From: Medicago truncatula
Lineage: Eukaryota > Streptophyta > Magnoliopsida > Fabales > Fabaceae
Length of the DNA: 64,000 nucleotides
Direction of reading: 5' to 3'
NCBI RefSeq assembly: GCF_003473485.1
Contig: NC_053045.1
Location: 38,042,494 to 38,106,493, forward strand
The position numbers were made by a program, and so were the translations under genes. Under the pieces are notes generated by a model. That model had not been told where the DNA came from. It saw only the letters and a program-made list of their open reading frames with translations, and searched no databases. Below are positions 1-10,999 of this stretch, one piece after another (position 1 is the stretch's first letter; every line of letters begins with the position of its first letter).

Positions 1-577
1 AAATTGTTACACTCTGTATCATTGTATCCCCTGGCTCATACTTTAACACAATCTACAAGTCCAAACCCTGCCAATTTAAATCCTTATATCCTTATCTTTC
101 TGTTTCTTGACAACTTTGTAAGAGAGAATTTCATAAAATTGTTCAAATCACTGGCATTTTAGTACTATGGTTCATGCTTTATCACACGTTAGTTACAAGT
201 CACATATAGCTAGAATTTAGAAGCATGTAATTGCCAAAGAAAACTAAAAAGTAAGCATATACTCTAAGAATAAGCTTTCACCTCCCAGCAACCAATACAA
301 AGCACAGAACTAGAAGAAAAGAGAAACCATTTTGATACACGTGCAAGTATTATGTCTCTACCACTTCTGTTTTATTGATGTTCAGTAAGAATGGGTTGAG
401 TGTGGTTTCTTGTAAAACTATAGCGTATATATTGCTACCAATATTACCAATAGCGAATACTAAACAGAACAACTATTTACAGCTATCAATCTCAAAATAA
501 CCATCATATAGAAATATGTAACAGGGAATGAAATACAGCAATGACAGATTCATTCAAAACAAGGTATTTATTGTCAC
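1..577. other. Probable intron of the first gene; no exon recognised
   Basis: No convincing acceptor-exon-donor unit follows the donor at 578 on the minus strand. The stretch is AT-rich and probably intronic, with the rest of the gene to the left of the window. Confidence 0.4.
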
Positions 578-3069
578 CTTAGATCACTCAATTCTAGTGT
601 CAGATCACTTATTTCCATCCCTGAAAGCCTCATAGCAGCCATGGTGCTAGGAAGTTCCTCACGAGCTGTATCGGCTAGCTTTGAAAATGATATTGCAGCA
701 TTTCTCATTGCCTAAGGAAGATATGTAAAAGTAAGTAGATACTATATATGAATATCTATAGTCTGTTTAGGTTTAGCAATTAACCTAATAAGATAAATAT
801 GAGGATGACATAAAGTATGTCAAGACCTGAAAACATAATGCTAAATGAAGAAGAAAAAAAAAATTGTTTTTTAAAATGCCTAACCAATAATTGCTAAATG
901 AAGAGAAAAAAAATTGTTGTTTTTTAAAATGCCCAACCAATAATTTTATGATGCTGTTAAAGAAAATAAATGGGTATAGCCTTATAGGAATAGCCAAGTT
1001 CAAATTCGTATAGAATCAAACAGAAGATGATGAATATTACACACACAAATTACAAATATAGAAAAGATCAATTTAAACCGCATACAGGATATTTGACACT
1101 ACTCATGCTGAAAGATTATTCAACTGTGATATATGTCTCAAAAAGAGGATGTTATAAATCATCAAATTGAAAATGACTGAGCAGTCTGAGCCTAGCACTC
1201 TTCTCTAAATTTTAGACATCTCACGTGCAGATTCAAATCCCTTTCTTAGTGTTTAACTCACTCGTCACATAACACCTCTTAGGCAAAGTTATTTAAAATC
1301 CAATACTCCCTCCAAGAAAAAATATTTTGTTTGGACAGATGTGCTAAATAGGATGAAGACAAAGGGGCATAAGGGTGGTTTGGTAGTTGGGATGGGGGAG
1401 TTAAGGAGTGGAGTGATAAGGAGGTTGACAGTTCAATCTCCACCCCCAACATAAAACTAATATTTTCAGTTTCAAAAAATAAAATTAAATAGGATTGAAG
1501 ACAAAACCTTGCATTCCTTTATATCAAAACGCATATTCAACTTTTGGCAGTTTATTTTCAGGATTTATAGATCAGTGCAGATATTACAAATGATAAAAGA
1601 GGAAGAGAAAAGTCAGATAAAAGATAAGTAGGATCTTAATTCAAAGTTTAAAGCACGAAATTGCAATACGTCACAAACCTATAAAGTCTGAAAAGGAAGG
1701 AAAGCAAATGCAACGTACTAAAATCATATCAGTCATATTAATATATATGCAAACATCTAAATGTACGCATTGTGATAGAAAACTTACAAATAGGGCGGGA
1801 ACGGCAGCAAAAACCAGGCCAGTGAATGCCACTGAAGTCTGCAGAGACAATAATCAAAGTTTCTTATTAGCTACAAACACATTTCATTCAATTCAAATAG
1901 AAAGATAAATTCAAGGAAATTTTGTAAAAGATAGCAATTCACTAAGATTTTAAACATAACTCTTCAATTAGTTTTTTTTATACTAGCAAATAGTAGTAAT
2001 TAGTTGTTACTTTAGTCTTTCATGTGATGCTTACATTGATGATTTCTTATTTAAGAAGATTTACAATAATGATAGCCACCTATACACTAAGGCTCTGTTT
2101 GGTAAGACATGTTTTTTATCTTATAGCTTATAGCTCATGTCTTATAAGCTCATTTGACTAAAAAAAAACTCTATTTGGTAACGTCACGTTCTCACGAACT
2201 TATAGCTTTTTACTAGCTTATAGCAGTTTTTTTAAGCTAATTCAAGTAGCTTAAAGCTGAAAGCTTATGGCTTATCATTATTGATCTCAATTTTATCCAT
2301 GAAATCTTAATTGAAAAACAATTAAATATTAATTAAATATATCATTTTTATGTGATTTCATTCATATTTATAACCGCTAATTTTACCAAACACTACAAAT
2401 TCAATTAGCTAGCTTATCCACTATGAGCTCATCAGCTATTCACTATTTTGTACCAAACAGAGCCCAAGTAAAAAAGAGTATTAGAATTAGGGTGTGTTTG
2501 GATAAGCTCAAACAGGTTAGTTAAGCGCTAATTGAATAAGTGCTTATTATCCAAGTTGTTACTTTATTAGCTATATCTATAAATTTTAATGAAGAAAGAA
2601 AGAATAAAGGTAAAATAGGAGTTTATTGAATTAATTAAATCACATGTAGTATACTAAGCAAATTGACATTAGAAATTTGAATGTTGAATTCATAATTTGA
2701 AATTTAATCAACAAACAATGTTCCTAAAAACAAAAGATTTGTGATACATACCGTGCAGGCAATGAATGCGAGAAGAAAGAAAGCTTGGTCACTGAAGTTA
2801 AGCTTAGGAGAATTGAAGGAAGAAACTTGAGGATTTGCGACTTGAGTGTGAAAAACATCATCATTTTGAAGAAAAGGTTCGTCTGAAAGGTTGTTGGATC
2901 CATTAGAGGAAGAGGAACAAGATGAAATGAATTGGGGTGATTTGAATTTAGAAGAGATGAAGAGAAAATGGCGTTGTTGTTTGTGAAGAAGATTGAAAGA
3001 TTTAGTTGTAGTTGTTGTTGAAGTGTGTGGGAAAGCAGCACGTAATGAAGAAGTGAGTAAGGAATTCAT
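578..3069 (-). CDS. Plastid-targeted membrane protein, 5' part of gene (partial)
   Basis: Three exons are visible on the minus strand: 3069-2752 (106 codons), 1838-1788 (17 codons) and 711-578, which ends in mid-codon at an AAG|GTGACA donor. Introns have GT-AG ends and the frame stays open. The Ser/Thr-rich N-terminus (MNSLLTSSLRAAF) looks like a chloroplast transit peptide. Exon 1 ends in a hydrophobic stretch (AFFLLAFIACT) that continues through exon 2 (TSVAFTGLVFAAVPALF), making a membrane segment near residues 96-123. Exon 3 encodes a helical, conserved-looking stretch (ISFSKLADTAREELPSTMAA, then MEISDLTLELSDL). I recognise the style of a conserved plant plastid membrane protein of unknown function but cannot name it. 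The remaining exons were not found in 1-577 and probably lie beyond the window. Confidence 0.72.
839..944. repeat. 53-bp tandem duplication in an intron
   Basis: Two adjacent 53-base units (839-891 and 892-944) begin TGCTAAATGAAGA and end CCAATAAT. They differ by a few substitutions and small indels in the A/T runs. They lie in the second intron of the plastid protein gene. Confidence 0.8.
1361..1465 (+). mobile_element. tRNA-derived SINE fragment, copy 1
   Basis: The core GGAGTGATAAGGAGGTTG followed by a promoter B-box-like GTTCAATCTCC matches a second copy at 18664-18760 on the same strand. The shared tail is CCCCCAAC with A-rich sequence after it. It is intronic and partly decayed. Confidence 0.5.
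2091..2464. mobile_element. MITE with 14-bp terminal inverted repeats
   Basis: The element starts GGCTCTGTTTGGTA and ends with its reverse complement TACCAAACAGAGCC, 374 bp in all. The interior is rich in AGCTTATAGCTTAT-like motifs. The termini resemble those of plant hAT-type MITEs. The flanking 8-mers do not match, so a target site duplication is not visible. It lies in intron 1 of the plastid protein gene. Confidence 0.7.
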
Positions 3070-4122
3070 GGTGAATTAGGTTTTAGAACAGAGTGAGTTG
3101 TTCCGATTTAACTCGTTTCAGCTGAGAAAACGAGTTACATATTTGAGCGACACGTTTCTAAGTTCTAATTGTGACTCACTGTTTTCTCTTCTGCACTTCG
3201 TAATCTCCTCCAACTCTATCTCATTCATTCATACCAATAAATCAAATAATCTTTTTTTAAGGGATTTATGACATTATTTTTATCAGCCATTGAATTTAAC
3301 TATTATAAATGTATGGTGAAATATAATATTCTCTGAAAAATAATTTTGTTATTGCATTATAATTTTTATATGAACCCCGAACACACCAAAAATAATAATA
3401 AATTTAAAGTTTTGTACGATATTTTGCCAAACAACTTTAAAGTTAAAAATAACTTTATAACTAAAAAAAATAAAGAAATCAAATAGCTTTAACTTCTTTC
3501 TTAAAGATCTTTATTTTAACTTTGTTTTAAAGCTTTTAGACCATAAAAAACATAGTCAAACGGTACCTAACACAAACCTCAATAAGCTCGTAAAAATAAG
3601 ATATCCACTTGTTTGTGAGAAAGTGAACCATTACCAAGCTAGTCTTTTTTAGCCAAATGAGCTTATATGACATAAGCTATAAACTCAAAAACATGTCTTA
3701 CCAAACAGACCCTACGTTTCTACTCCCCATAATCCATTTCCAATTTTTTTTAAAGGTAATCCATTTCCAAATATTTTGTTTTCATTTACTATTCATGTTC
3801 TGTAATAGTTCTAAGCTTTCTTTCCTTGATTTTGTTTTCTTTCTGCACAATCCAACATCAGTGTACTTGTAATTCATACACCGGTCTACAACTCTACATT
3901 ACTAAGGATGTGGCTTTACTCTTTTGTTTCAATTTCATTTGGATGTCAATGTTGATTTTCATTGTCGTATAAATACAGATAATAATATTAACTGTGTATC
4001 TATACTGCACACATTATTTCGATCTATATTACCGAATATTGTTCTGTTGTTATCTTTACTCATTGGCATAAAATTCAAATGTCATCCCACTGGTCTACAA
4101 TTGTAGGCAGTACATTTAACAT
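3070..4122. other. Intergenic region, CDC14-like 3' side and plastid-protein promoter
   Basis: This is the upstream region of the gene starting at 3069 and the downstream region of the gene ending at 4123. It contains scattered fragments of the hAT-like MITE family (for example ACCAAACAGACCC near 3700) and the micro-insertion at 3744-3756. No further coding sequence is supported. Confidence 0.5.
3730..3770. repeat. Oligo(T) micro-insertion with 14-bp direct repeats
   Basis: TAATCCATTTCCAA occurs at 3730-3743 and again at 3757-3770. Between them is a 13-base insert, TTTTTTTTAAAGG. Confidence 0.75.
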
Positions 4123-7100
4123 TCAATACAAGTCCAATGATTCAAGGATCCTGCGAGCCTGGATTTGGAGTGCAGTTAGTCTCTGTTCTGGATCCAGCGT
4201 CGAGCCAAATTGACTGGCTGCCCATATCAAGGAGGCTGATGTCTCCCCTAGGAGCCGCCTTGTGTCTTCGTGTATAGATGCCAAAGGAGGTGAATCTCTT
4301 CCATTGACATGTCCAATGAGCAATTGCAAAAACTCTCCACATTTTAACCTGAGAAATAAAATATCCTTTATTATCAAGTTATTTCAAAACAGCTGAGAAA
4401 ATTGCTGGCATCATGAGTATTGAAGATATAGAAAGAATCAAGAATTCCAAATAAAAATGTCATCTGTCATTGATGCCAAATCAGAGGTCTATTTGTCCTA
4501 TCTTTTTCATTGCCTACTTGAGGAATGCTATGGACAACATTTTTAAAACTCTCTCAAATACTCTCTCAACCATTGGTCCACATCATCAATCTTTTAAAAC
4601 CAAATACAGGCTGACCGGCTCTACCAGTTTCATATATTGACAACTTTTAGTTCAGACTTCAACCAAAAACAAAAAAAATTGTGACCGCTGTGCCTTGGTT
4701 CTTCCGCAAAAAAATCTCGTGAGTGGCGTGAGAGCTCAAACACAACTACCACATCGACGAACTCTGTCATCGTTCTTACAGTGCTTTGACATTTTGACAT
4801 CAAGGCAAATCAAATTTTGTGAATCTGCTGTCACTAAAGTTTTAATATTGTCTGAAACATGACAAAGTAAAGCTACAGAACAACTTCACTAACACCACTA
4901 CACCTATCCATCTACGCATGATTATTATTTATTTTTTAACTAGGTTTATTAACACCTACTTAAAACAAAGAAAAAAATTAATCTTTAAGCGAAGATTGGA
5001 GCATCCAACTAATTCGATTGGAAATGAAGTGAATAGTGAACAAAGGTAATTGATTTAACTGAAATTGATGATTGGAGTGATGGATTGCAGCAACAATTTG
5101 CAGAGGTGGTGATGGTTTTGGTGGACGCAGCGACAATAGTGGTGACACATGTGTTTCGACGGCGACGATTCGTTGTTTCGAAGATGACGGTGCTGGTTTT
5201 GAATGAATGTGGATTAATGGCTGAGCTCTTTTGCCTCGTCAAGGAGAATTGATGGTCGCTGATGGTGATAGTTAGTTTAGGAAGAAGACCCTTCGAATTC
5301 CATTGGGGATGATGACAAAGTGAATTAAAAAAAAAATACAGTGCACTCAAAGAATCGGTAGCCAAAAAAATAGTTTAAAATATTGATGACATGGCCCAAT
5401 CCAAGAGAGTGTGGTTGTGGGAGAGTGTTTGAGCGCCTGTCGCTAGCACTCCTCTTGCCTACTTTATAAAAGGAATTTTAGTGGGTTGAGATACATTGAT
5501 TAATTAGTAAGTATTAAGTGTTTAATGGGCCTGCAGCGACAGCAAAATTAGTTTTACACTGTCATCCAATAAAAAACCATCAATCTACCATATCATACAA
5601 CTAATTTCAAAATATCTCTGTGATTGGCGGAATACAAGATGCTCATTGGATATCAGTGTAAAACAATTTTACACTGACAGTGCATATTATATTTTCTCGT
5701 TAGGAAATCATATCATTTATTGTATTTATTCTATGTGGTAAAGTTTTCCCTAAGGTGGAACTATTTTACACTGACAGTGTAACAACTTTTCCCCTTTTTG
5801 CATGAAATTGTAACTGCTTAATCCTACTGTCTTTGAAAAGTCATCACTGAGATATTGTTTATGTTTCTGAAAGAAAACAAGTTAAATAATCAACTATCAA
5901 TGCACACTAAATTATAAATTCTGATTAGAACAGGTCTCCACATGATATCTTGTACTACTGAGAAGGCAAGCAAATTCAATGTTACATGACTACAAAACAT
6001 GACCAGCATGATGAGAGCAACAAAAGAGTGATAGACTACTTATCTAAAAAAGAGAGCTGAAGAACTGTCTGACCAGTATATGAGCATTAAAATGAATGAG
6101 ACTGGCTGTAACAAGCAGTACCTGAGATTTTCATCCACTTGTTTGTCTCTTATAAGGTCAGCAACTTCCATAATACCATTACATTTCTCAAAATCCTGAT
6201 AATATCAAAAAGAAAGAAATTACAAAAAGTAAACTAAGAGTGATGGTTCTTCGGCAGCAAAAATATACAATCTCTGAGCTAAGCCATGACACTTAGAAAT
6301 CTAAAGTTTCTTAAAACATTTTAAGAAAAAAAAGAAGCAAACTAGTATTCAGCAAATCTTCCTTACTAAACCGCAAATAATGAAGAAATGATAACCTCAA
6401 CTTATAAAGCATAAATAGATGATAAAACAAAATATATGTTAAAACTAGAACGATAGAATAATGAAACACGTTTGTAAATGATGTAAGGGCAAGAGTTAGG
6501 TACCATTTGATTGGGTGATGAATCCACCATCAATGAGATCAGAGCATCCAAGCATGCACTTTGCTCAAGAACTCCACGGGTGGATAATATATTCAACAAA
6601 ACCTGAAAGGTAGTAACAAATTTTCATAAACAAGTTGGTATATGTTTACTAGGTTTAAGTTTAGAAACTTTGGTATGCGGGAGGGGGATCACCTTATACA
6701 TGTTCCTACTTAAGATGTTACTTGTTCTATATGATTGGAGTGCCATGCTCATATTTAAAGGTAAATTTCTTTATTTTCTGTTTAATTTGATATGAGAAAC
6801 AGTACTTTCTATGGCTTATTTTGCGTTTGACTTCCGCTAATGGTATTAAGGGGTCTCATTGCTGAATGTGTGAAGAGATTGGAGGGTTGTTTCATATAAA
6901 AAGGAGGGTTAAGATATAAGCATTACAATGTCTTCCATAGTGTATAAGTGTGTGTTTTCCCATGAAGTTGTGAAATAAACCAAACTTTATCACCGCAATC
7001 AGCTTTCAGTCACATAGAGGCCCATAATAGAACCAGAGGCTTGAGAAACAGAGAGCTATTATAAATTCACAATAAGTAACAATACTATATGCAGACTGCA

Positions 7101-8056
7101 GGAAAAAAATTCCTTGCAACCCCAAAAGCAACATAGAGTATATTAAACATGGTGAAATTACAGAAATTTTCCATATGGAAAAATGCATCCAAATATGACA
7201 TAGACACGAACATGACACATAAACAATGATAATAATTTGAGAAAACAGAAGTGATTGAATGTAACCACTAGTCTAGGTGTGATTACTCATTTCGGTGTTG
7301 GACACTGGTCAGGTCTTTAATCTAAAGTATCAATGGTACATAGAAATCTGATATGAGGGAGTGTGAGTACAAAGCTAGTAAATAAAATAGTAGAAAAATG
7401 AAGCTGACCTGAACAGCATTGTGTTGATGGGCAAGAGTAGTACTATGAGGATGAAGCAAACAACATCCTTCCAAAACTCTAAGAGCAAGTGCAATTTCAT
7501 CATCTGTGGATGGACTTGTTAACTTCATAGGTTCCACACCAAATATATGACTCATATCTCCTACCCTACTGTAATTGTAATCATTCCCAGTCTCCTTTAG
7601 AGAGTGCTGAAAGAGAACCGGAAGCACTGTAATGAAAGCAACACAACCATAAAACAATCAAAACAAACCAAATGTGTGTCTGACACGACACCAACACCAA
7701 CACATGTGATTACATTCAATTATCCATCCTATAGAGAGTCTGTCTACCTTACCTTGAAGATGGGGAATGGATTGGGTAAGGTTAAAGAGATAAATAGTGG
7801 AATCAGAATGAGCAATGGAATTAAGGAAATTGAGAATGGAACGAAGAGCACGGAGACGAAGAAATGAGAATTCAGCACGTGCATCCCTTAGACCAGTGGT
7901 GAGAGCGAGAGTGACTTCACGATATACCCTTTGTTGCTGAAGTGAATTGACAAGCTCAACCACCGAAGCATTTGGATCTGATGATGATGATGATCCAGTT
8001 GAATCTTGTTTCGTTGTTTCGATTCCTTCGCTCCACAATGGTTTCTTCAAATACAT
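4123..8056 (-). CDS. CDC14-domain protein (SIN/MEN component-like), 306 aa
   Basis: Five exons on the minus strand: 8056-7753, 7626-7409, 6602-6504, 6195-6122 and 4348-4123. They sum to 921 nt and give a 306-residue protein with every junction in frame. The start MYLKKPLWSEGIE is followed by a Ser/Asp-rich stretch and then the conserved region VYREVTLALTTGLRDARAEF, SFLRLRALRSILNFL and LFNLTQSIPHLQ. The C-terminal exon (LKCGEFLQLLIGHVNGRDSP) looks like a helical-repeat protein. The plant family is annotated as Cdc14, fungal septation-initiation-network component. This is not the Cdc14 phosphatase, and its role in plants is poorly defined. Introns 3 and 4 are roughly 0.3 and 1.8 kb; intron 4 carries MITE-like insertions. 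I am confident of the family, less so of any function. Confidence 0.85.
4541..5450. mobile_element. ~0.9 kb MITE-like element with long imperfect inverted ends
   Basis: The left end ACTCTCTCAAATACTCTCTC, continuing through CCACATCATCAATC, pairs with the complement of the right end near 5375-5440, which includes GATGACATGGCCCAATCC and GAGAGTGTTTGAG. It lies in intron 4 of the CDC14-like gene. The 118-residue reading frame inside it on the minus strand (5365-5009) has no recognisable domain. A compact relative may be the hairpin at 43829-43980. Confidence 0.5.
5551..5664. mobile_element. Short MITE with TTTTACACTG ends
   Basis: GTTTTACACTGTCATCCAAT at 5551-5570 is mirrored by ATTGGATATCAGTGTAAAAC at 5645-5664, with one mismatch. 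Further copies of ACACTGACAGTG lie at about 5671 and 5770, so fragments of the same family are clustered here. Confidence 0.6.
7674..7735 (+). repeat. Dispersed GTGTC/GACAC repeat, copy 1
   Basis: GTCTGACACGACACCAACAC is followed by ACACATGTGATTACATTCAA. It lies in intron 1 of the CDC14-like gene, close to the exon 1 donor. Copies of the same family are at about 26052, 35370, 40095 and 59690. Confidence 0.6.
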
Positions 8057-8650
8057 GATTTGTAAACGTGATGAGATCGAAATTAGTGATGATGAAAGTG
8101 GGTTGTTGCTTTGCTCCTTCTCCTCCTCTCCTGTGTGTGTGCGCTCAGGTCATTAATTTAACTTTGATCTGATCAGATACCAAATAAGTTGTTGGTTTTA
8201 CAATTTAATTGTTTAAATATCATTTTTAGTTTTTAATTAAAAAAAATGTACGAGAAAATAAGTACTATAATTTAATCCTCCTCCAAAACAATGTAATTTA
8301 ATCTTCTCAATGAAAAAGAGTCCCCTATTCGAATGAATCTTAGAAGAACCCATGCCACTAAATTGAAACCACCTACTCCAGCCATTAGACCATTCACAAT
8401 TTTAAGGTAGATAAAACTGATGTGGAGGAGTTTGTATTTTGATTTGATATTTACAATTTTTATTTAATGATAGAGAGAATCATGCAATTGGCCACTTCTA
8501 CCATAATATAATATAATTTGGTATTGATTGATGATAGATAAAATAGAAGAGGAAAGTGGTTTGTTGCATTCATGCTGCCGGCGTGCTCAGGTCATCGTCA
8601 CTCAAACAAACATCGTTGCTTTCCACATTTTGACCTTAACTTTTCTTTGC
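8057..8650. other. Upstream region of the CDC14-like gene
   Basis: AT-rich sequence between the start of the minus-strand CDC14-like gene and the transposable element at 8652. A 5' UTR rich in CTCC/TTCTCC is plausible near 8100-8150. No coding sequence is supported. Confidence 0.4.
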
Positions 8651-8651
8651 C

Positions 8652-9868
8652 ATCGGTGGCGGAGCCAAGAAATTTATGGAGCTCGGATGAAAAATTTATC
8701 GCAACTTCACATGTGACAATATATAAACAGTTATAAATCAATTTTTTTTTTTTTTAAAAAAAATTTCCACAAAAAAATCGAAATAAAAGAGGTTTATCAT
8801 TTTGTCAACAAAAGTACAATTTAAAATAGGATTATTAATTGAAATTGACCATGTAATATACGTGAAGTCTGAAAATTGACCTTGTAAATTAAATCACATG
8901 TATTCTGACCATGTAATTCAGGATTTTTATTATTTATAACTTGTAGTATACGAGAAGTCCAAAAAAGCAACCGAGAGATTGAATTTTTTCATGATTTCTT
9001 AGAGGCGAGTTATGCCTTTACACAAAAAAATTATAAATTTTCGACAAGCGACAAACTAATTATGAATTTTTAAAGTGTCAAAAGCTCAAAAAACAAAACA
9101 ACGGCAATCTCGACCTATAAATCGAATTTTGAGCTCATTATTTGCAGAGACATCTATAAAAATACATAAAAAGAATATGTAAAGTTTCATAGCATTTCGA
9201 AGTCGTTTATTTATTTTGATTTTTCAACCAAAACATGCAAAATTGAAATTTTGTTCCGCGTAAGTGTATATTCACAAGTCAAATTTAGTTCCCAAATTTT
9301 GTAGGCATGATTATAACATGATAAGAACCTTCACAATGAAATTTTGTAGTTTTTAAACGAGATACAAATTAATTATAAGTTAGTTTAAGAAATTCATAAT
9401 TATGAGGGAATAAAAATTCATAATTAATTTATCCCTGGTCGAAGAAATTTAATTTTTGTTTAAAGCTATATTTTAACATGCTAAACATGTATGAAAAAAA
9501 ATAGTGAAAAAACATGTAGGTCACATTTTTTGACTACACGTATATTATAGGGTGGTCAAAAATAAGAAGAAATTCAAGTTACAATGCTAGAATATATGTT
9601 TTATATTTTATTGAGTCATTTTTCAGACATAAAGTATATTACATGGTCAATTTGAACAATTAATCTGTTAAAATAAGAGAGATGAATCCGGCACTAGTGT
9701 GCTAAATAAAATTTCAAGACCTATTTGTGTGTAAAAATTTTCAGATTGTCCAAATTTTTCTTTTTGTAAATGTGTTAATGAACTTTTTGGTTGGGTCTAA
9801 TGTGCAAAATTTATCGATTGAGCCTGGGCGACCGCCCGAGGTCGCGGGCGGTGAAACCGCCCCTGTTT
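8652..9868 (+). mobile_element. Unclassified ~1.2 kb transposable element, copy A
   Basis: The whole stretch is matched in inverted orientation by 41975-43190. One end carries GGTGGCGGAGCC, a motif common at ends of plant elements. The other end has an unusually GC-rich tail (GGGCGACCGCCCGAGGTCGC, then GGGCGGTGAAACCGCCCCTG) set against AT-rich surroundings. No coding capacity was found. It could be a solo LTR or a non-autonomous DNA element; the ends do not settle this. Confidence 0.65.
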
Positions 9869-10103
9869 GCCATCTCCGTCTTTTCCCCGCATGCACAAAA
9901 TCCCCCAACAAGAAATTAGTTAGACATTTTTAGACTTTCTCAAAAAAAATCACACTTTACTTTCTCTCGTATGTAAATGTGTTGGTGATATAATAATAAG
10001 ATAGATAAAAGAGAAGATAAAGTGTTGAATAGATGTTAAGTTGCACAATTACAAATATCATTATCCAACTCCTCAAATAAAAAAACATTATTACAAAAAA
10101 AAA

Positions 10104-10600
10104 AAAGTTGTTCCCTATAAATATACCAATTTTTTGTTTTAATTTTTCTAAAATTTTCCTTCAATTTTTAGTCTCTATAAAATTTTCAATCACTATTTTT
10201 GGTCTTTATTTTTAAGTTGATTTTTGTATTTTTAAATAAAATGTGTAGAATATTGTAAAAAAGTTTCCCAAAAAAAAGTAGAATTTTTTAACAAAACAAA
10301 AATTAAATATGAATTTTTAATTTTTAAAAATATAAAAATTCATATTAAATTCATGTTCTGTTAATTCAAAAATATAAATTCTACATATGAAAATATAAAA
10401 ATTCATATTAATATTACAAATTTTTCTCTGCAAAATTTCATTCAAAAATATAAATTCTACATATGAGTTTACTTTAAAGGAGAAACCAAAAGTACAGATG
10501 GAAAATTTTTAAGGAACTAAAAATTAAAGAAATTTTGTAGAAGGATTAAAACAAAAAATTAAAATATTTATCGGGACCAAAACCATATTTAACTCTAAAA
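10104..10600. mobile_element. Degenerate long-TIR MITE, relative of 44363-44850
   Basis: The left arm (CCCTATAAATATACCAA and AATTTTCAATCACTA) and the right arm (GGGACCAAAACCATATTTAA) match the arms of the element at 44363-44850. The interior is decayed and A/T runs abut both ends. No clean target site duplication is visible. Confidence 0.55.
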
Positions 10601-10733
10601 AAAAAAAAAAAAAAAAAATAGGGAGTGATCAATTAAGTAGAGTAAAAAACATAGGACGTGTGTTGGTCCATGCCATTAAACTTAAAATACGTTGCGTGCC
10701 CCGAACCACAATATCGTATTCACGAAAATGTTG

Positions 10734-10780
10734 AGGTTGAAAATTACGTTATTTTTTTTGAAGGAAGGTTGAAAATTACG
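10734..10780. repeat. Oligo(T) micro-insertion with 15-bp direct repeats
   Basis: AGGTTGAAAATTACG occurs at 10734-10748 and 10766-10780. The 17-base insert between them is TTATTTTTTTTGAAGGA. It lies about 220 bases upstream of the sugar kinase start codon. Confidence 0.8.
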
Positions 10781-10999
10781 CTGTCTGGTCAATAATCTGA
10801 AGTGTATTTCTAGAATAGAATCTGTGAAACTTGAATTTAAAGGGTGAATACGTAACTTCACTTTATCCATTCTTCTTCTTCCCTCTTTTCCTTATCTTCT
10901 GCAATTCCATCCATTCCATCATTGCCATAGCCACAACCACTTTCTTTGTGTCTCTTCATAGACACAAAGACATTTAACATTCAATAACAACAACATAAA

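Noticed and set aside
5009-5365. 118-residue minus-strand frame
   Set aside because: It is inside a MITE-like element in an intron, is low-complexity and has no similarity I recognise.
7604-8156. Plus-strand frames opposite the CDC14-like exons
   Set aside because: They are antisense shadows of exons 1 and 2 plus intron, without recognisable domains.
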